Shown piece by piece: positions 10,683 through 21,541 of a stretch of DNA of 64,000 bases. Position 1 is the stretch's first letter. Every line of letters begins with the position of its first letter. The stretch covers positions 322,501 to 386,500 of the forward strand of contig WHVY01000010.1 of assembly GCA_022266195.1 (NCBI GenBank). The letters are read 5' to 3'. The notes beneath the pieces were generated by a model. That model ran no database searches and was not told where the DNA came from. It was given only the letters and a program-made list of their open reading frames with translations. The stretch is from Tetranychus cinnabarinus. Taxonomy: Eukaryota > Arthropoda > Arachnida > Trombidiformes > Tetranychidae. A program made the translations under genes and the position numbers.

Positions 10683-12871
10683 TGTACCAATACTGTAATC
10701 AAAGATGGATAATGTAAAACAATATTTTACTTCGAGTAAATTCGTGTAACTGCATCGACATTAAATTGCAAGTGCAATTGTTAAAATCAATTTGATTATA
10801 TTCTTTAGCACATAATAGTTACTTGGGAAACCTTCAAATGATTGATTAGACTCAAAAAATAAACAATTAAAATTCATTCCAAATGCTGTTTTGGGTTCAC
10901 CTTATTATTTACCTTTTGCTTGACCAATTCATCAAATTAATCAAACCTTATTGATTCAATTGTGTATTAAATTGTCTTCATTGCAAATCTACAAATGTCT
11001 TCACAAATAATCCTCACTAGTTTTAAAAATATTTAATAGTCGCTTGTTAAAGTCAATTACTTTGCAAACCGCAAAATGACTGATTGAATTTCATAACAAA
11101 TCTTAAGATAAATTTTGGAAAAACTATTATATTTTTATGAAATTGAATAACCATATTGGACATATTATGATGAAAAACAAATGTTTTGTTCTTGCATAAT
11201 GATAAGGAAATGAATAAGAATGAATTAAACCTAATTTTGAACATTTTCTACAATAGTGTAGCCTATTTGATTCCAAATCCAGACTGAATAATAAAACATC
11301 CAAAGCAAAACTAAACCTTTAACCTGCTTCAACCTTTGTTTAACATGATTTTCTCAGAAACAATAATTCCATAAAAGTTTTAACCAATTTTCAGACATTT
11401 ATTTTATCACGAAATTTATGTGACCGAAAAAATTTTGAAACGTTTTTGGTCCAAGCGCAATAATTTTAGCACCAAAAGTTGTTGCATTTACTTAATATAT
11501 TTTATTAGACTTTAATTAAAAATGGATTCATTTGACCTTACAGTTTGCTTATTTGCATATCATATTCAATCTAAATTGAAAATTGTCCCAGTTTCGGTTT
11601 CATCTGATGATCATAAAATTTCTTCTGTCATGGGCCCACAAGCGTTAAATGAAGCTCCATCGGCATGTTTAATTCCAATAGGTTGAGTTGGTGGACAGAA
11701 TTTCTGAGTTTTTAGCCTGTTAATCCTGTAATAAAGAAAAGGTATTAATGATAATAATTAGTTAATGATTAGTCTATGTATAACTTGTTTCTGTGATTTT
11801 TTAGGAAACATTTGATTTGATTTTCACAAAGTTTACACAAAATAGGGAATGATGATTTGATTAAAGATCTTACTGTGCTCGATATATCCAAGTTTTATAT
11901 TCATAGTCAATAAAAATGTGATCGAAGTAGATGGATGGTTTTTCGGTCGCAACATCTAAACTGTTTGGTTTAGCCAAAGTCCATGAGAGGTAAACAGATT
12001 TGATATCTTCAAGCGCAATGGACGATAAAATTTGACCAGTGTATTTGCTATTCATGGCAAGATTAACATCACTAGAAAATAAAGAAAAATTAAATGGCAA
12101 TTGTTTACATGAATTAAATAAAACAATATAGACTTACCGTGGTGTCAATACAAACTCTTCTGTTGTCTCGTCACCAATTCTGACCACAGAAAGCTTGAGT
12201 TTACCATCATGAGCTGAGAATTGGGTTGATCCTGAGGTTTGGACAGTCACATCATACTTGAATGCTGAAGAAGCAAAGGATTCACATTATTATACAATAA
12301 TTAATTGTAAAACTAATTTAAACCTGAAAATGTATCAATACCTTGATCAGCATTAGCTATATGAGAGATGGCGGCGACAAAAACTATTGCCAAGGCAAAA
12401 GCTGAAACTTGATAAGTCATCATTTTGGAGAGTTAATTTAATTTAACGTTGTTATTACAATTCGTTTGAATCAATGCAATTTTTGTTTGTTTGTCTTCTG
12501 GTTTTAATATGAAAAAATTATCTAAAGATCTACTCGATTCTCCTCCTTCAATTAATAATTTTTCGTTACTGGCAGGAATAATAATTTGATGTTATACCAG
12601 ATTTCACAATGTTTCTGCCCATTATCATGATTTAATCAATTCAAACAATGGTGATTTAATTATTTCCAGTTCGATTTTATTAGTTTATTAATAAGTTAAA
12701 TTCCAGGTACATTGTTTCAAACGCACTCAGAGAAACAATTTATCTGTGTTGTTTGTTAGATTTGATCACATGCGGTATTATTTCAATAATTGACTTTCTC
12801 ATATCAATTCTGCTGACAATCTAAACTTTTACGTTCATATACACCTGAAGTCATAAATAATTTAAACACTT
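9942..12871. repeat. Left arm of a 2,930-bp inverted repeat
   Basis: Every position x I checked pairs with 26642-x in the right arm, with no length change: the three open frames in each arm are identical, and several non-coding stretches compared by eye match base for base. Matching stops at 9942 (outer) and 12871 (inner). It holds most of a DEG/ENaC gene and a whole PLAT gene, both on the minus strand. Confidence 0.95.
11611..12423 (-). CDS. Secreted PLAT/LH2-domain protein, left inverted-repeat copy
   Basis: Four exons, 12342-12423, 12138-12264, 11874-12071 and 11611-11725, with GT-AG introns, encode 173 aa. The signal peptide is MMTYQVSAFALAIVFVAAIS. The rest resembles one PLAT/LH2 beta-sandwich: KYDVTVQTSG at the start, DIKSVYLSW in the middle and IYFDHIFIDY near the end match the family's strand pattern (YxVxVxTG, IxxIxLxWD, WFLDxVxI). 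Two Cys in the C-terminal exon (FCPP, ACGP) may form a disulfide. PLAT domains bind lipids or partner proteins; single-domain secreted forms are, as I recall, expanded and stress-responsive in spider mites. Identical to the copy at 14219-15031. Confidence 0.75.
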
Positions 12872-13770
12872 TTTTTGGTTAACGGGAATAATCTTACTAT
12901 TTATTTCTAAGTTTAAATCATTTGTTTATCAACTGCGTTACAAAAATCAAACGAGATCCATTGATCCGCTAATTTTTTTGAAATTAAGTTCATATTACTT
13001 TTTACAGTTTACAGAAAATTATCGATCAAAGGAGTGTAATCATGATTTTTTCGTGAAACTCATTCTCCTGATGTAAACTTTGCTGACTAACCAGAAAATG
13101 CATTTATCTTGAGAAATAGAACCTTATGTTTTTACAATAGATCAGTTCGATTTTCAATTGAACTGGCCGCTTTCTGTGTCCGTAAGAGCTGAAACTTATA
13201 ATTGCCGGTGTAAACCAAAGGCGCACAAAGAGATACGAATTTCCTCACCCTGTTCAAACTTGAATTTCTTGGTAACCTGGATTCCATTTAATTCGATTAT
13301 TATTTTATTTTTTGCTTGAATCCGAAGGTTATTTCATTTGATATGAGATGGGGAGACCATCGAACTGACAATTTTAGGTACTTGACTGTAAATGTTGTAA
13401 ACTTTGTTGCAACCAAGCTGGTGGACAATTAATTTAAGAACTACAAAAATATAACTTTCCTGACTGTAAATATAAGTTTCAGCTCTTACGGACACAGAAA
13501 AAATAAAATAAAAGAAAAATGAAGTTCTTGATCGTTTTAAGTGCCATCTTCTGTCTCTCAACCATTAGTGCTGCTCCAACCGAGGTAAAGGCCCAAAACA
13601 GCAAAGTCCGAAATGGCCAAAGTCAAAACAGCCAAATACAAAGCTGCTTAAATCATATCAATTCAAATTGCAAAAAAGTCCAAAAGAAACCTGCCTATGT
13701 ATATTGATTAGCTAATTAATTATAATTAATTAACCCCGATCGAGTCAAAAAATGGTCTACATGCATCTAT
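12872..13770. other. Spacer of the inverted repeat
   Basis: This 899-bp loop is not part of either arm. It holds a reversed dispersed-repeat module (about 12990-13200), a terminal piece of the TIR element also found at 16701 (13205-13285, with GCGCACAAAGAGATACG and CACCCTGTTCAAACTTG), a segment matching 19770-19830 (CAACCAAGCTGG), and a small secreted-peptide gene. Confidence 0.7.
13519..13707 (+). CDS. Small secreted peptide, 62 aa, in the inverted-repeat spacer
   Basis: MKFLIVLSAIFCLSTISA is a strong signal peptide with a likely cut before or after the following AAP. The mature part (about 43 aa) is polar, rich in Gln, Asn, Ser and Lys, and has two Cys (QSCLNH, NSNCKK) nine residues apart. 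The ATG has A-rich context (AAAGAAAAATG). No homologue is recognised, and it could be a chance frame next to repeat-derived sequence, but the signal peptide is unusually clean. AT-rich DNA follows with TAATTAATTA but no clear AATAAA signal. Function unknown. Confidence 0.45.
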   Translation: MKFLIVLSAIFCLSTISAAPTEVKAQNSKVRNGQSQNSQIQSCLNHINSNCKKVQKKPAYVY

Positions 13771-16700
13771 AAGTGTTTAAATTATTTATGACTTCAGGTG
13801 TATATGAACGTAAAAGTTTAGATTGTCAGCAGAATTGATATGAGAAAGTCAATTATTGAAATAATACCGCATGTGATCAAATCTAACAAACAACACAGAT
13901 AAATTGTTTCTCTGAGTGCGTTTGAAACAATGTACCTGGAATTTAACTTATTAATAAACTAATAAAATCGAACTGGAAATAATTAAATCACCATTGTTTG
14001 AATTGATTAAATCATGATAATGGGCAGAAACATTGTGAAATCTGGTATAACATCAAATTATTATTCCTGCCAGTAACGAAAAATTATTAATTGAAGGAGG
14101 AGAATCGAGTAGATCTTTAGATAATTTTTTCATATTAAAACCAGAAGACAAACAAACAAAAATTGCATTGATTCAAACGAATTGTAATAACAACGTTAAA
14201 TTAAATTAACTCTCCAAAATGATGACTTATCAAGTTTCAGCTTTTGCCTTGGCAATAGTTTTTGTCGCCGCCATCTCTCATATAGCTAATGCTGATCAAG
14301 GTATTGATACATTTTCAGGTTTAAATTAGTTTTACAATTAATTATTGTATAATAATGTGAATCCTTTGCTTCTTCAGCATTCAAGTATGATGTGACTGTC
14401 CAAACCTCAGGATCAACCCAATTCTCAGCTCATGATGGTAAACTCAAGCTTTCTGTGGTCAGAATTGGTGACGAGACAACAGAAGAGTTTGTATTGACAC
14501 CACGGTAAGTCTATATTGTTTTATTTAATTCATGTAAACAATTGCCATTTAATTTTTCTTTATTTTCTAGTGATGTTAATCTTGCCATGAATAGCAAATA
14601 CACTGGTCAAATTTTATCGTCCATTGCGCTTGAAGATATCAAATCTGTTTACCTCTCATGGACTTTGGCTAAACCAAACAGTTTAGATGTTGCGACCGAA
14701 AAACCATCCATCTACTTCGATCACATTTTTATTGACTATGAATATAAAACTTGGATATATCGAGCACAGTAAGATCTTTAATCAAATCATCATTCCCTAT
14801 TTTGTGTAAACTTTGTGAAAATCAAATCAAATGTTTCCTAAAAAATCACAGAAACAAGTTATACATAGACTAATCATTAACTAATTATTATCATTAATAC
14901 CTTTTCTTTATTACAGGATTAACAGGCTAAAAACTCAGAAATTCTGTCCACCAACTCAACCTATTGGAATTAAACATGCCGATGGAGCTTCATTTAACGC
15001 TTGTGGGCCCATGACAGAAGAAATTTTATGATCATCAGATGAAACCGAAACTGGGACAATTTTCAATTTAGATTGAATATGATATGCAAATAAGCAAACT
15101 GTAAGGTCAAATGAATCCATTTTTAATTAAAGTCTAATAAAATATATTAAGTAAATGCAACAACTTTTGGTGCTAAAATTATTGCGCTTGGACCAAAAAC
15201 GTTTCAAAATTTTTTCGGTCACATAAATTTCGTGATAAAATAAATGTCTGAAAATTGGTTAAAACTTTTATGGAATTATTGTTTCTGAGAAAATCATGTT
15301 AAACAAAGGTTGAAGCAGGTTAAAGGTTTAGTTTTGCTTTGGATGTTTTATTATTCAGTCTGGATTTGGAATCAAATAGGCTACACTATTGTAGAAAATG
15401 TTCAAAATTAGGTTTAATTCATTCTTATTCATTTCCTTATCATTATGCAAGAACAAAACATTTGTTTTTCATCATAATATGTCCAATATGGTTATTCAAT
15501 TTCATAAAAATATAATAGTTTTTCCAAAATTTATCTTAAGATTTGTTATGAAATTCAATCAGTCATTTTGCGGTTTGCAAAGTAATTGACTTTAACAAGC
15601 GACTATTAAATATTTTTAAAACTAGTGAGGATTATTTGTGAAGACATTTGTAGATTTGCAATGAAGACAATTTAATACACAATTGAATCAATAAGGTTTG
15701 ATTAATTTGATGAATTGGTCAAGCAAAAGGTAAATAATAAGGTGAACCCAAAACAGCATTTGGAATGAATTTTAATTGTTTATTTTTTGAGTCTAATCAA
15801 TCATTTGAAGGTTTCCCAAGTAACTATTATGTGCTAAAGAATATAATCAAATTGATTTTAACAATTGCACTTGCAATTTAATGTCGATGCAGTTACACGA
15901 ATTTACTCGAAGTAAAATATTGTTTTACATTATCCATCTTTGATTACAGTATTGGTACAATGATTTTCAACAGAAGAGTTTTAATTTTAACATTCTGTTC
16001 GATTGGATGTTCAATTCATCTATTTACTGTTATAAATGAGTTTCTAAAGTTTCCTGTTCGAACTGATGTTATTTACGATTATCCCGAGAAAATGATTGTT
16101 CCTGAAATCGACATTATCTTGTACAATATTGATTTATTGAATTTGACTGAGCTCTATCTAAAGCATCCGGAAAAGATGGCAGATATTTGTAGATTGAAAT
16201 TTTCTAACTTAACAATCATATCGAATGGGAAATTCAATTCTAATTGCACCAAGTTCTTAAAATCTTATCATGAAAATGGTTTCTTTATTGCTAAAATTTT
16301 GACGGTTGGTGATTTAGAAAGTTTAAACATCGAACCCTTGATCTTTGAATATAAAATATCAGGTTTTATTCGAAACGATTTATGTTCAATAAAGAGGTAT
16401 TTCAACGCAATAAACACTTTCATCCGAGTCTCATGTCGAGAAGATTCAAAGCCGATAGAGAGAAGATTAGTGCAAAATATTGTAGCTGATGATCGCTTTT
16501 GCATAATGCATAGTATTTATCATCATTTTGGCGTTCGTCTCGCACACACAAACAGTTCAATCAACCCTGATGAAATAAATTACATGGCAGTTGATAGAGA
16601 AGCGGGTGAAAATGTATTTACGCGTTTGCGTTATAGAGAAACAGTGATTGAAAACAGCCAATGGCCTTACCAAACCAATTGCCGACACTATCAGAAATCA
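13771..16700. repeat. Right arm of the 2,930-bp inverted repeat
   Basis: Reverse complement of 9942-12871. The outer edge at 16700 cuts the DEG/ENaC frame and abuts a TIR transposable element. A diverged direct copy of 13862-15421 lies at about 20368-21938. Confidence 0.95.
14219..15031 (+). CDS. Secreted PLAT/LH2-domain protein, right inverted-repeat copy
   Basis: Exons 14219-14300, 14378-14504, 14571-14768 and 14917-15031 encode 173 aa, identical to the left-arm copy. Splice sites: CAAG/GTATTG, CACG/GTAAGT and CACA/GTAAGA donors, all with AG acceptors. Domain content as for the left copy: signal peptide, then one PLAT-like sandwich with conserved aromatic/hydrophobic strands and two C-terminal Cys. 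AATAAAA near 15135 is a plausible polyadenylation signal. Because the arm includes several hundred bases upstream, both copies should share the same promoter and could produce indistinguishable transcripts. Confidence 0.75.
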
Positions 16701-16775
16701 TATAAACTTATAAACCAAAGTCGCACAAAGAGATACGGACTTCCCCACCCTGTTCAAACTTGGATTTTTTGGTAA
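15960..16775 (+). pseudogene. DEG/ENaC channel, 3'-truncated copy at the inverted-repeat edge
   Basis: Identical to the left-arm gene from the ATG through the PYQTNCRHYQKS motif, then the arm ends at 16700 and the frame runs about 23 unrelated codons into the adjoining transposable element (a tail rich in Lys, Arg and Tyr). TM2 and the last part of the extracellular domain are missing, so a working channel is not expected. It is a clear marker that the repeat boundary cut through a gene. Confidence 0.75.
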
Positions 16776-17905
16776 TCTGTATTCCGAGAAAGCTTTGACT
16801 ATTTTTCGTGGATGTACTGTGAAGGGTCCCATAAAGTTGTGAAAATTTTCATAGTCTCTCTCTATGTGTTAGAACCTTAACTCATTAAATTTGTCTAATT
16901 TATTAGCCATGAAGATAAGAACCTATGTCAAAGGTTTGAAGCACTTGCAGCAAAGGTTTAATCAAAAGAGCCATTCAATTTTTACAACCGTATGGGGAAC
17001 AACCTTACGGGACCCTTCACAGTAGTTTGATTATTTGATACTACGTCAAAATTTTTACAGAACCAATCTAGTTTGAACACAATTTCAGCGCAAAAATTTC
17101 ATGTTTTGACTTTATGATATTATATATATGGATGTATGATAATCGGGTTAATGATCATGACTTATCCTGTTTATTTTCCCTGAGTACGATACATTCAATC
17201 AACAATTGAAAGAATTAAATCATCAATGAAAAACATTCTTGAAATGTCAAAACATTAAAATAAAATGTAAAATTGCGTCTTCAACAGAGCAGAAATATCA
17301 TCGAACGTTGAAAGCGATTTCATCAAAAACTGTCGATCAGATATTTTTAGTTAAGCAAATAGGCCCAGTTCTTATATCCCAAAAATCCATCAAAGCTCGA
17401 TTCTTAACAATACTTTAAAACACAGATTCTGTTTTTTCCGATACTCTGTTTGAAAAAGATTCTCTCGGGAAACTTGATTGCAAGGAAACTCAAACCCAAA
17501 CTAATTTTCGAACATGTATTAAATTCATCATCAAAATAAGAATCTTAAAAATCAAAATATTCACCTTTTGTCAAATCGATAATATTCACTTTGAGATGCT
17601 CACTTATAATTTTTAATTCAAGTTGAAAGTTGACCTTTTGTTGATTCCAAGGACTTGGAATTGAATTCATTTGTATAATCTATACATACAATATATAAAG
17701 TCAAACTATGAAATTTTTGCGGGAAGATTGCGACCAAACTAAACGGGTTCTAAAGAAAATTTTATTTTACATAGGATGAAAGCCATGATTGAACTACAGT
17801 GACGAAAAATAGTCAGAGCTTTCTTGGAATTCAGGTGCCTGAGAAATTAGCGTTTAAACAGGGTGGGGCCAAAATGCAGAGTCCGTATACTATTGACTTT
17901 GGGGG
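16701..17905. mobile_element. Non-autonomous element with diverged terminal inverted repeats
   Basis: The left end (about 16714-16830: CCAAAGTC, ATACGGACTTC, CCCACCCTGTTCAAAC, AAGCTTTGACTATTTTTCGT) is matched in reverse by the right end (about 17785-17905: ACGAAAAATAGTCAGAGCTT, CAGGGTGGGG, GTCCGTAT, GACTTTGG). No transposase is visible between them. Part of the same end lies in the inverted-repeat spacer at 13205-13285. A smaller MITE is nested at 16817-17022. Confidence 0.6.
16817..17022. mobile_element. Nested 206-bp MITE with TA target duplication
   Basis: CTGTGAAGGGTCCC at the left end is mirrored by GGGACCCTTCACAG at the right end, with matching continuing into AAGTTGT/ACAACCTT. TA lies on each side (16815-16816, 17023-17024), as for Tc1/mariner elements. 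It interrupts the TIR of the larger element, so it inserted later. Confidence 0.75.
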
Positions 17906-18257
17906 AAAAACTTTTTTTTATTCAGATTGATGGTTTATTGTTGGTTTAGGAGTTTATGTAAAACTGTCTTTCGAGCAAAGAGAAAGTTAGATATCTGGTG
18001 CTTCAACTGTAAAACTCTCAAAATGAACGAAAATTTTTTAGTTTTCTCATTGGCAATGCTTTTGAATAGAGCATTCGAGTCTTTAAATGTGGATTTAATA
18101 TATTGTATTCAGTGAAAAGAAATTTACGATCAGCCATGATTGGGGGCTCAGCTTGTTATTAATAAAAATTTTTCTTGTTGACGCTTTTTTACTAAAAAGG
18201 ATTCGAAATTGAAGATTAGATCTCCGTTTGTTTTAACAGATTTTTCTACAAACTATA

Positions 18258-19545
18258 CAGTATTTTTCAAAAAATTTGTCAGTAGATTAGACTAAGTTTC
18301 CTCTGAGATTTCCGGCTAATTAACAGAGGAAAACAAATGAAATTCAGGAAATAGATAGAATGGACTTTAGGGAATAATATGCACAAAAGAATTTTTCAGA
18401 AAAATTAATAAATCATTAGTTATAACAATTTAAATCAAATCAACATGTCTTCAACTAGTGAAAAACGTCAACAAGTCAGTTTTACCTTGAAAAATGTTAC
18501 CCAAAACCCGAAAAAAGTGGCTGAACTTTGTAAGGTCAGTGAGAGGACAGTTTTTCGTGCAAAGAAAGCTTTGAAAGAAACAGGAAAAATCGAAAGGAAA
18601 CCAGGCTCAGGCCGTAAAAGAAAGTTAACCGATTGTGATAGAAGAATACTTGGACGAATTGCTCAAAATAATGGCCTAATCAGTGTGAAAAAGTTGACGA
18701 CAAGATTCAATCAACTAACAAATAAAGTTATCTCACCAGCAACGATAAACAGGAACCTGATAGAATTGGGTTACAATATGAAAAGGCCTAAAAGAAAGCC
18801 ACTATTAACGGAACGACATAAACTTCATCGAATCAAGTTTTGTAACGAAAATTTAGATCGAGATTGGAGTAAAGTTGTATTTTCTGATGAAGCAACGTTT
18901 CAACTTTCTTCAAACTCTAAAAAAGTCCGTTCAAAGCATGAAGTTGTGAAAAAATCACCGAAATTTGTACCCAAAGTCATGGTTTGGGGATCCATATCTG
19001 CAAGAGGAAAATCAGTGCTAAAAGTCTGTGATTTTATGGTCAATTCCGATTCGTATGTGAACATTATTGATGAATGTTTAGTTCCTACGATGAGTGTCTT
19101 ATACCCTGATGGATTTGTATTTCAACAGGATAATGCACCCGCTCATAAAGCCAAAAAAACAATGAAATTTTTCGAGGAAAACGGGATTGAACTGTTGGAC
19201 TGGCCAGCAAATAGTCCAGACCTAAATCCAATAGAAAATTTATGGGCATTGATGAAGCAAAGATTATCGAGTAAAATAATAAAATCTAAATCAGAATTAG
19301 TCCATAATTTGTACCAAATTTGGAATGAATTTCCTCATGAAATTATAACTTCTCTTGTAGAATCAATGCCTAGTCGCGTAAATGCATGCTTAGAGGCCGA
19401 AGGTGGTCATACGAAATATTAATTTTGATCTCAATTTAAAGTAATATATATAATTGTTAAATTTTTCCTAATTTGATTCCCTGAAATCTGATGTTTAATT
19501 CTCAATCAGCAATTAAATTACTGACAAATTTTTTGAAAAATACTG
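18258..19545 (+). mobile_element. Tc1-like DNA transposon, complete
   Basis: Terminal repeats start CAGTATTTTTCAAAAAATTT at the left and end in the reverse complement at 19545, matching for about 27 bp. TA dinucleotides at 18256-18257 and 19546-19547 are the expected target duplication. The 1,288-bp unit carries one open transposase frame. Near-identical ends and an uninterrupted frame suggest recent activity. Confidence 0.9.
18445..19422 (+). CDS. Tc1/mariner-family transposase (DD34E), intact
   Basis: 325 aa, a normal length for Tc1-like transposases. An N-terminal paired helix-turn-helix region includes VAELCKVSERTVFRAKKALK and a GSGRKRKLTD linker. Catalytic residues: Asp in VFSDEATF, Asp in QQDNAPAH and Glu in NPIENLW. 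Thirty-four residues separate the second Asp from the Glu, giving the DD34E signature of Tc1. NSPDLNPIENLW is the hallmark motif. No stop or frameshift interrupts it. It catalyses cut-and-paste movement of the element that encloses it. Confidence 0.93.
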   Translation: MSSTSEKRQQVSFTLKNVTQNPKKVAELCKVSERTVFRAKKALKETGKIERKPGSGRKRKLTDCDRRILGRIAQNNGLISVKKLTTRFNQLTNKVISPATINRNLIELGYNMKRPKRKPLLTERHKLHRIKFCNENLDRDWSKVVFSDEATFQLSSNSKKVRSKHEVVKKSPKFVPKVMVWGSISARGKSVLKVCDFMVNSDSYVNIIDECLVPTMSVLYPDGFVFQQDNAPAHKAKKTMKFFEENGIELLDWPANSPDLNPIENLWALMKQRLSSKIIKSKSELVHNLYQIWNEFPHEIITSLVESMPSRVNACLEAEGGHTKY

Positions 19546-20367
19546 TATACTTCAATCGACAGTTTTACATAAACTTCTGATCCAACAATGTACTATGTAC
19601 AATTTGCTGAAAAATCTTGTAACCAATTGAGAAACCAATTATCCATTAGCATTACGAGAAGATATGAATTTTTGGATTGTTGTGGAGGAGAATGACAGGC
19701 TGTATATTAATGCCAATGCATATTTTTCGGCTTAAGACTAGTGGCAGCTTCGGTAAACTGACAAACAACTTAACTTTGCTGCAACCAAGCTGGCTGACAA
19801 TTAATTTAAGAACTACAAAAAATATGACTTTCCTATTTCGATCACCGTTTCAATTATGAAACTAGATTTTTCAATGAAACTCATTTTAACCATGTAACTT
19901 TTGATGCTTAACCAAAAAATAGTCTTATATTGAGTAATCACATTTGCTTTTCGTAAAACAAATCAGAATCAATTTTTTATTTCATCGATCGCTTTTTGTG
20001 AACGTAAGAGTGAGCGAGCTGAAATTTTCCATTAAAAATTGTTGGTACACATCATGCATTCAATACTTTTTTCGGTTTTTCAACAGTTCTCGCAATTTTG
20101 GCCTTTGTCCTAAAAACTTTGAGCCTCAGTATTCTGGGAACACTATCATCTACAATTATCATTCTTTCACCAATTTCATTCTTTACTATTAATATATAAT
20201 TCAATTCAGAGGGGTCACAAAGAGTGATCGATTTAACTTAGAATTGAATTTGATTTGTTTTACGGAAAAGCAATGTAATTTCTCAATCTTAAGACTATTT
20301 TCTGGTTAAGTATCAAAAGTTACATAGTTTTAGTAAGAATGAGTTTCATTGAAAAATCTTGGAAATA
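19546..20367. repeat. Repeat-derived intergenic sequence
   Basis: Holds a segment like 13400-13460 (CTGCAACCAAGCTGGCTGAC), the 200-bp module reversed (19860-20030) and one reversed arm of the MITE-like family (20085-20185, ending TTATCATTCTTTCACC). The TTTACATAAACTTCTGAT block at 19565-19585 is mirrored near 17950 (AGTTTATGTAAAACTGTC), hinting that the Tc1 element landed inside an older repeat. No gene seen. Confidence 0.5.
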
Positions 20368-20703
20368 TTATCGCATGTGATCAAATCTAACAAACTACAC
20401 AGATAAATTGTTTCTCTGAGTGCGTTTGAAATAATGAACCTGAAATTTAACTTAAATCGAACTGGCAATAATTAAATCACATTGTTTGAATTGATTAAAT
20501 TATGATAATGGGCAGAAACATTGTAAAATCTGATAAAACATCAAATTATTATTCCTGCCAGTAACAAAGATTATTAATTGAAGGAGGAGAATCGAGTAGA
20601 TCTTTAGATAATTTTTTATATTAAAACCAGAAGATAAACGAACAAAATTGTATTGATTCAAACGAATTGAAATAACAACATTAAATTAAATTAACACTCC
20701 AAA

Positions 20704-21541
20704 ATGATGACATATCAAGTTTCAGCTTTTGCCTTGGCAATAGTTTTTGTCGCCAACATCTCTTACATTGCTGATGCTAATCAAGGTATTGATACATTTT
20801 CAGGTTTAAATTAGTTTTACAATTAATTATTCAATATTGTTCAATAATGTGAATCCTTTCTTCTTTAGCATTCTACTATAATGTGGCTGTCCAAACCTCA
20901 GGATCAACCAAATTCTCAACTCATGAAGGTAAACTCCAGCTTTCTGTGGTCAGAATTGGTGAAGAGACAACAGAAGACTTTATATTGACACCACGGTAAG
21001 TCTATATTGGTTCATCTAATTCATGTAAACAATTTCCATTTAATTTTTCTTTATTTTCTAGTGCTGTTAATCTTACCATGAATAGCAGATACACTGGTGA
21101 AATTAAATCGTCCATTGGGCTTGCAAATATCAAATCTGTTTACCTCTCATGGACTTTGGCTACTCCAAACAGTCCAGATTTTGCGACCGAAAAACCATCC
21201 ATCTACTTCGATGAAATTGTTCTTGAATATTGGTATACAACTGTGGTACCACCTATTAGATACGGTTATCCAGAACGGTAAGATCTTCAATCAAATCATA
21301 ATTCCCTATTTTGTGTAAACTTTGTGAAAATCAAATCAAATGTTTCCTCAAAAAATCACAGAAACAAGTTACACATAAACTAACCATTAACTAATTATTA
21401 TCATTAATACCTTTTCTTTATTACAGAATTGAAGGGCATAGACTGCAGAAATTCTGTCCACCAACTCAACCTATTGGAATTGAACATGCCGATGGAGCTT
21501 CATTCCACGCTTGTGGGCCCATGGTAGAACAAACTTATTGA
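20704..21541 (+). CDS. Secreted PLAT/LH2-domain protein, third diverged copy
   Basis: Exons 20704-20785, 20869-20995, 21062-21277 and 21427-21541 encode 179 aa. Intron positions and phases equal those of the inverted-repeat copies, and exon 3 is six codons longer near its end (an insertion with VVPPIRYGYP). The signal peptide, AFYYNVAVQTSG start, NIKSVYLSW core, IYFDEIVLEY strand and two C-terminal Cys are kept. All frames are open, so it is probably functional. The flanks also align with 13862-15421, showing a duplicated block of about 1.57 kb that lacks the DEG/ENaC gene. Confidence 0.75.

Noticed and set aside
11053..11244. 63-aa frame in the inverted-repeat arm (copy at 15398-15589)
   Set aside because: Hydrophobic AT-rich frame with no support; identical in both arms only because the arms are identical, and the third PLAT block stops before it.
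13334..13561. 75-aa minus-strand frame in the spacer
   Set aside because: Overlaps the better supported signal-peptide frame and reads through repeat sequence.
17927..18115. 62-aa frame before the Tc1 element
   Set aside because: No motif, and the sequence is mirrored beyond the element, so it is repeat-derived.
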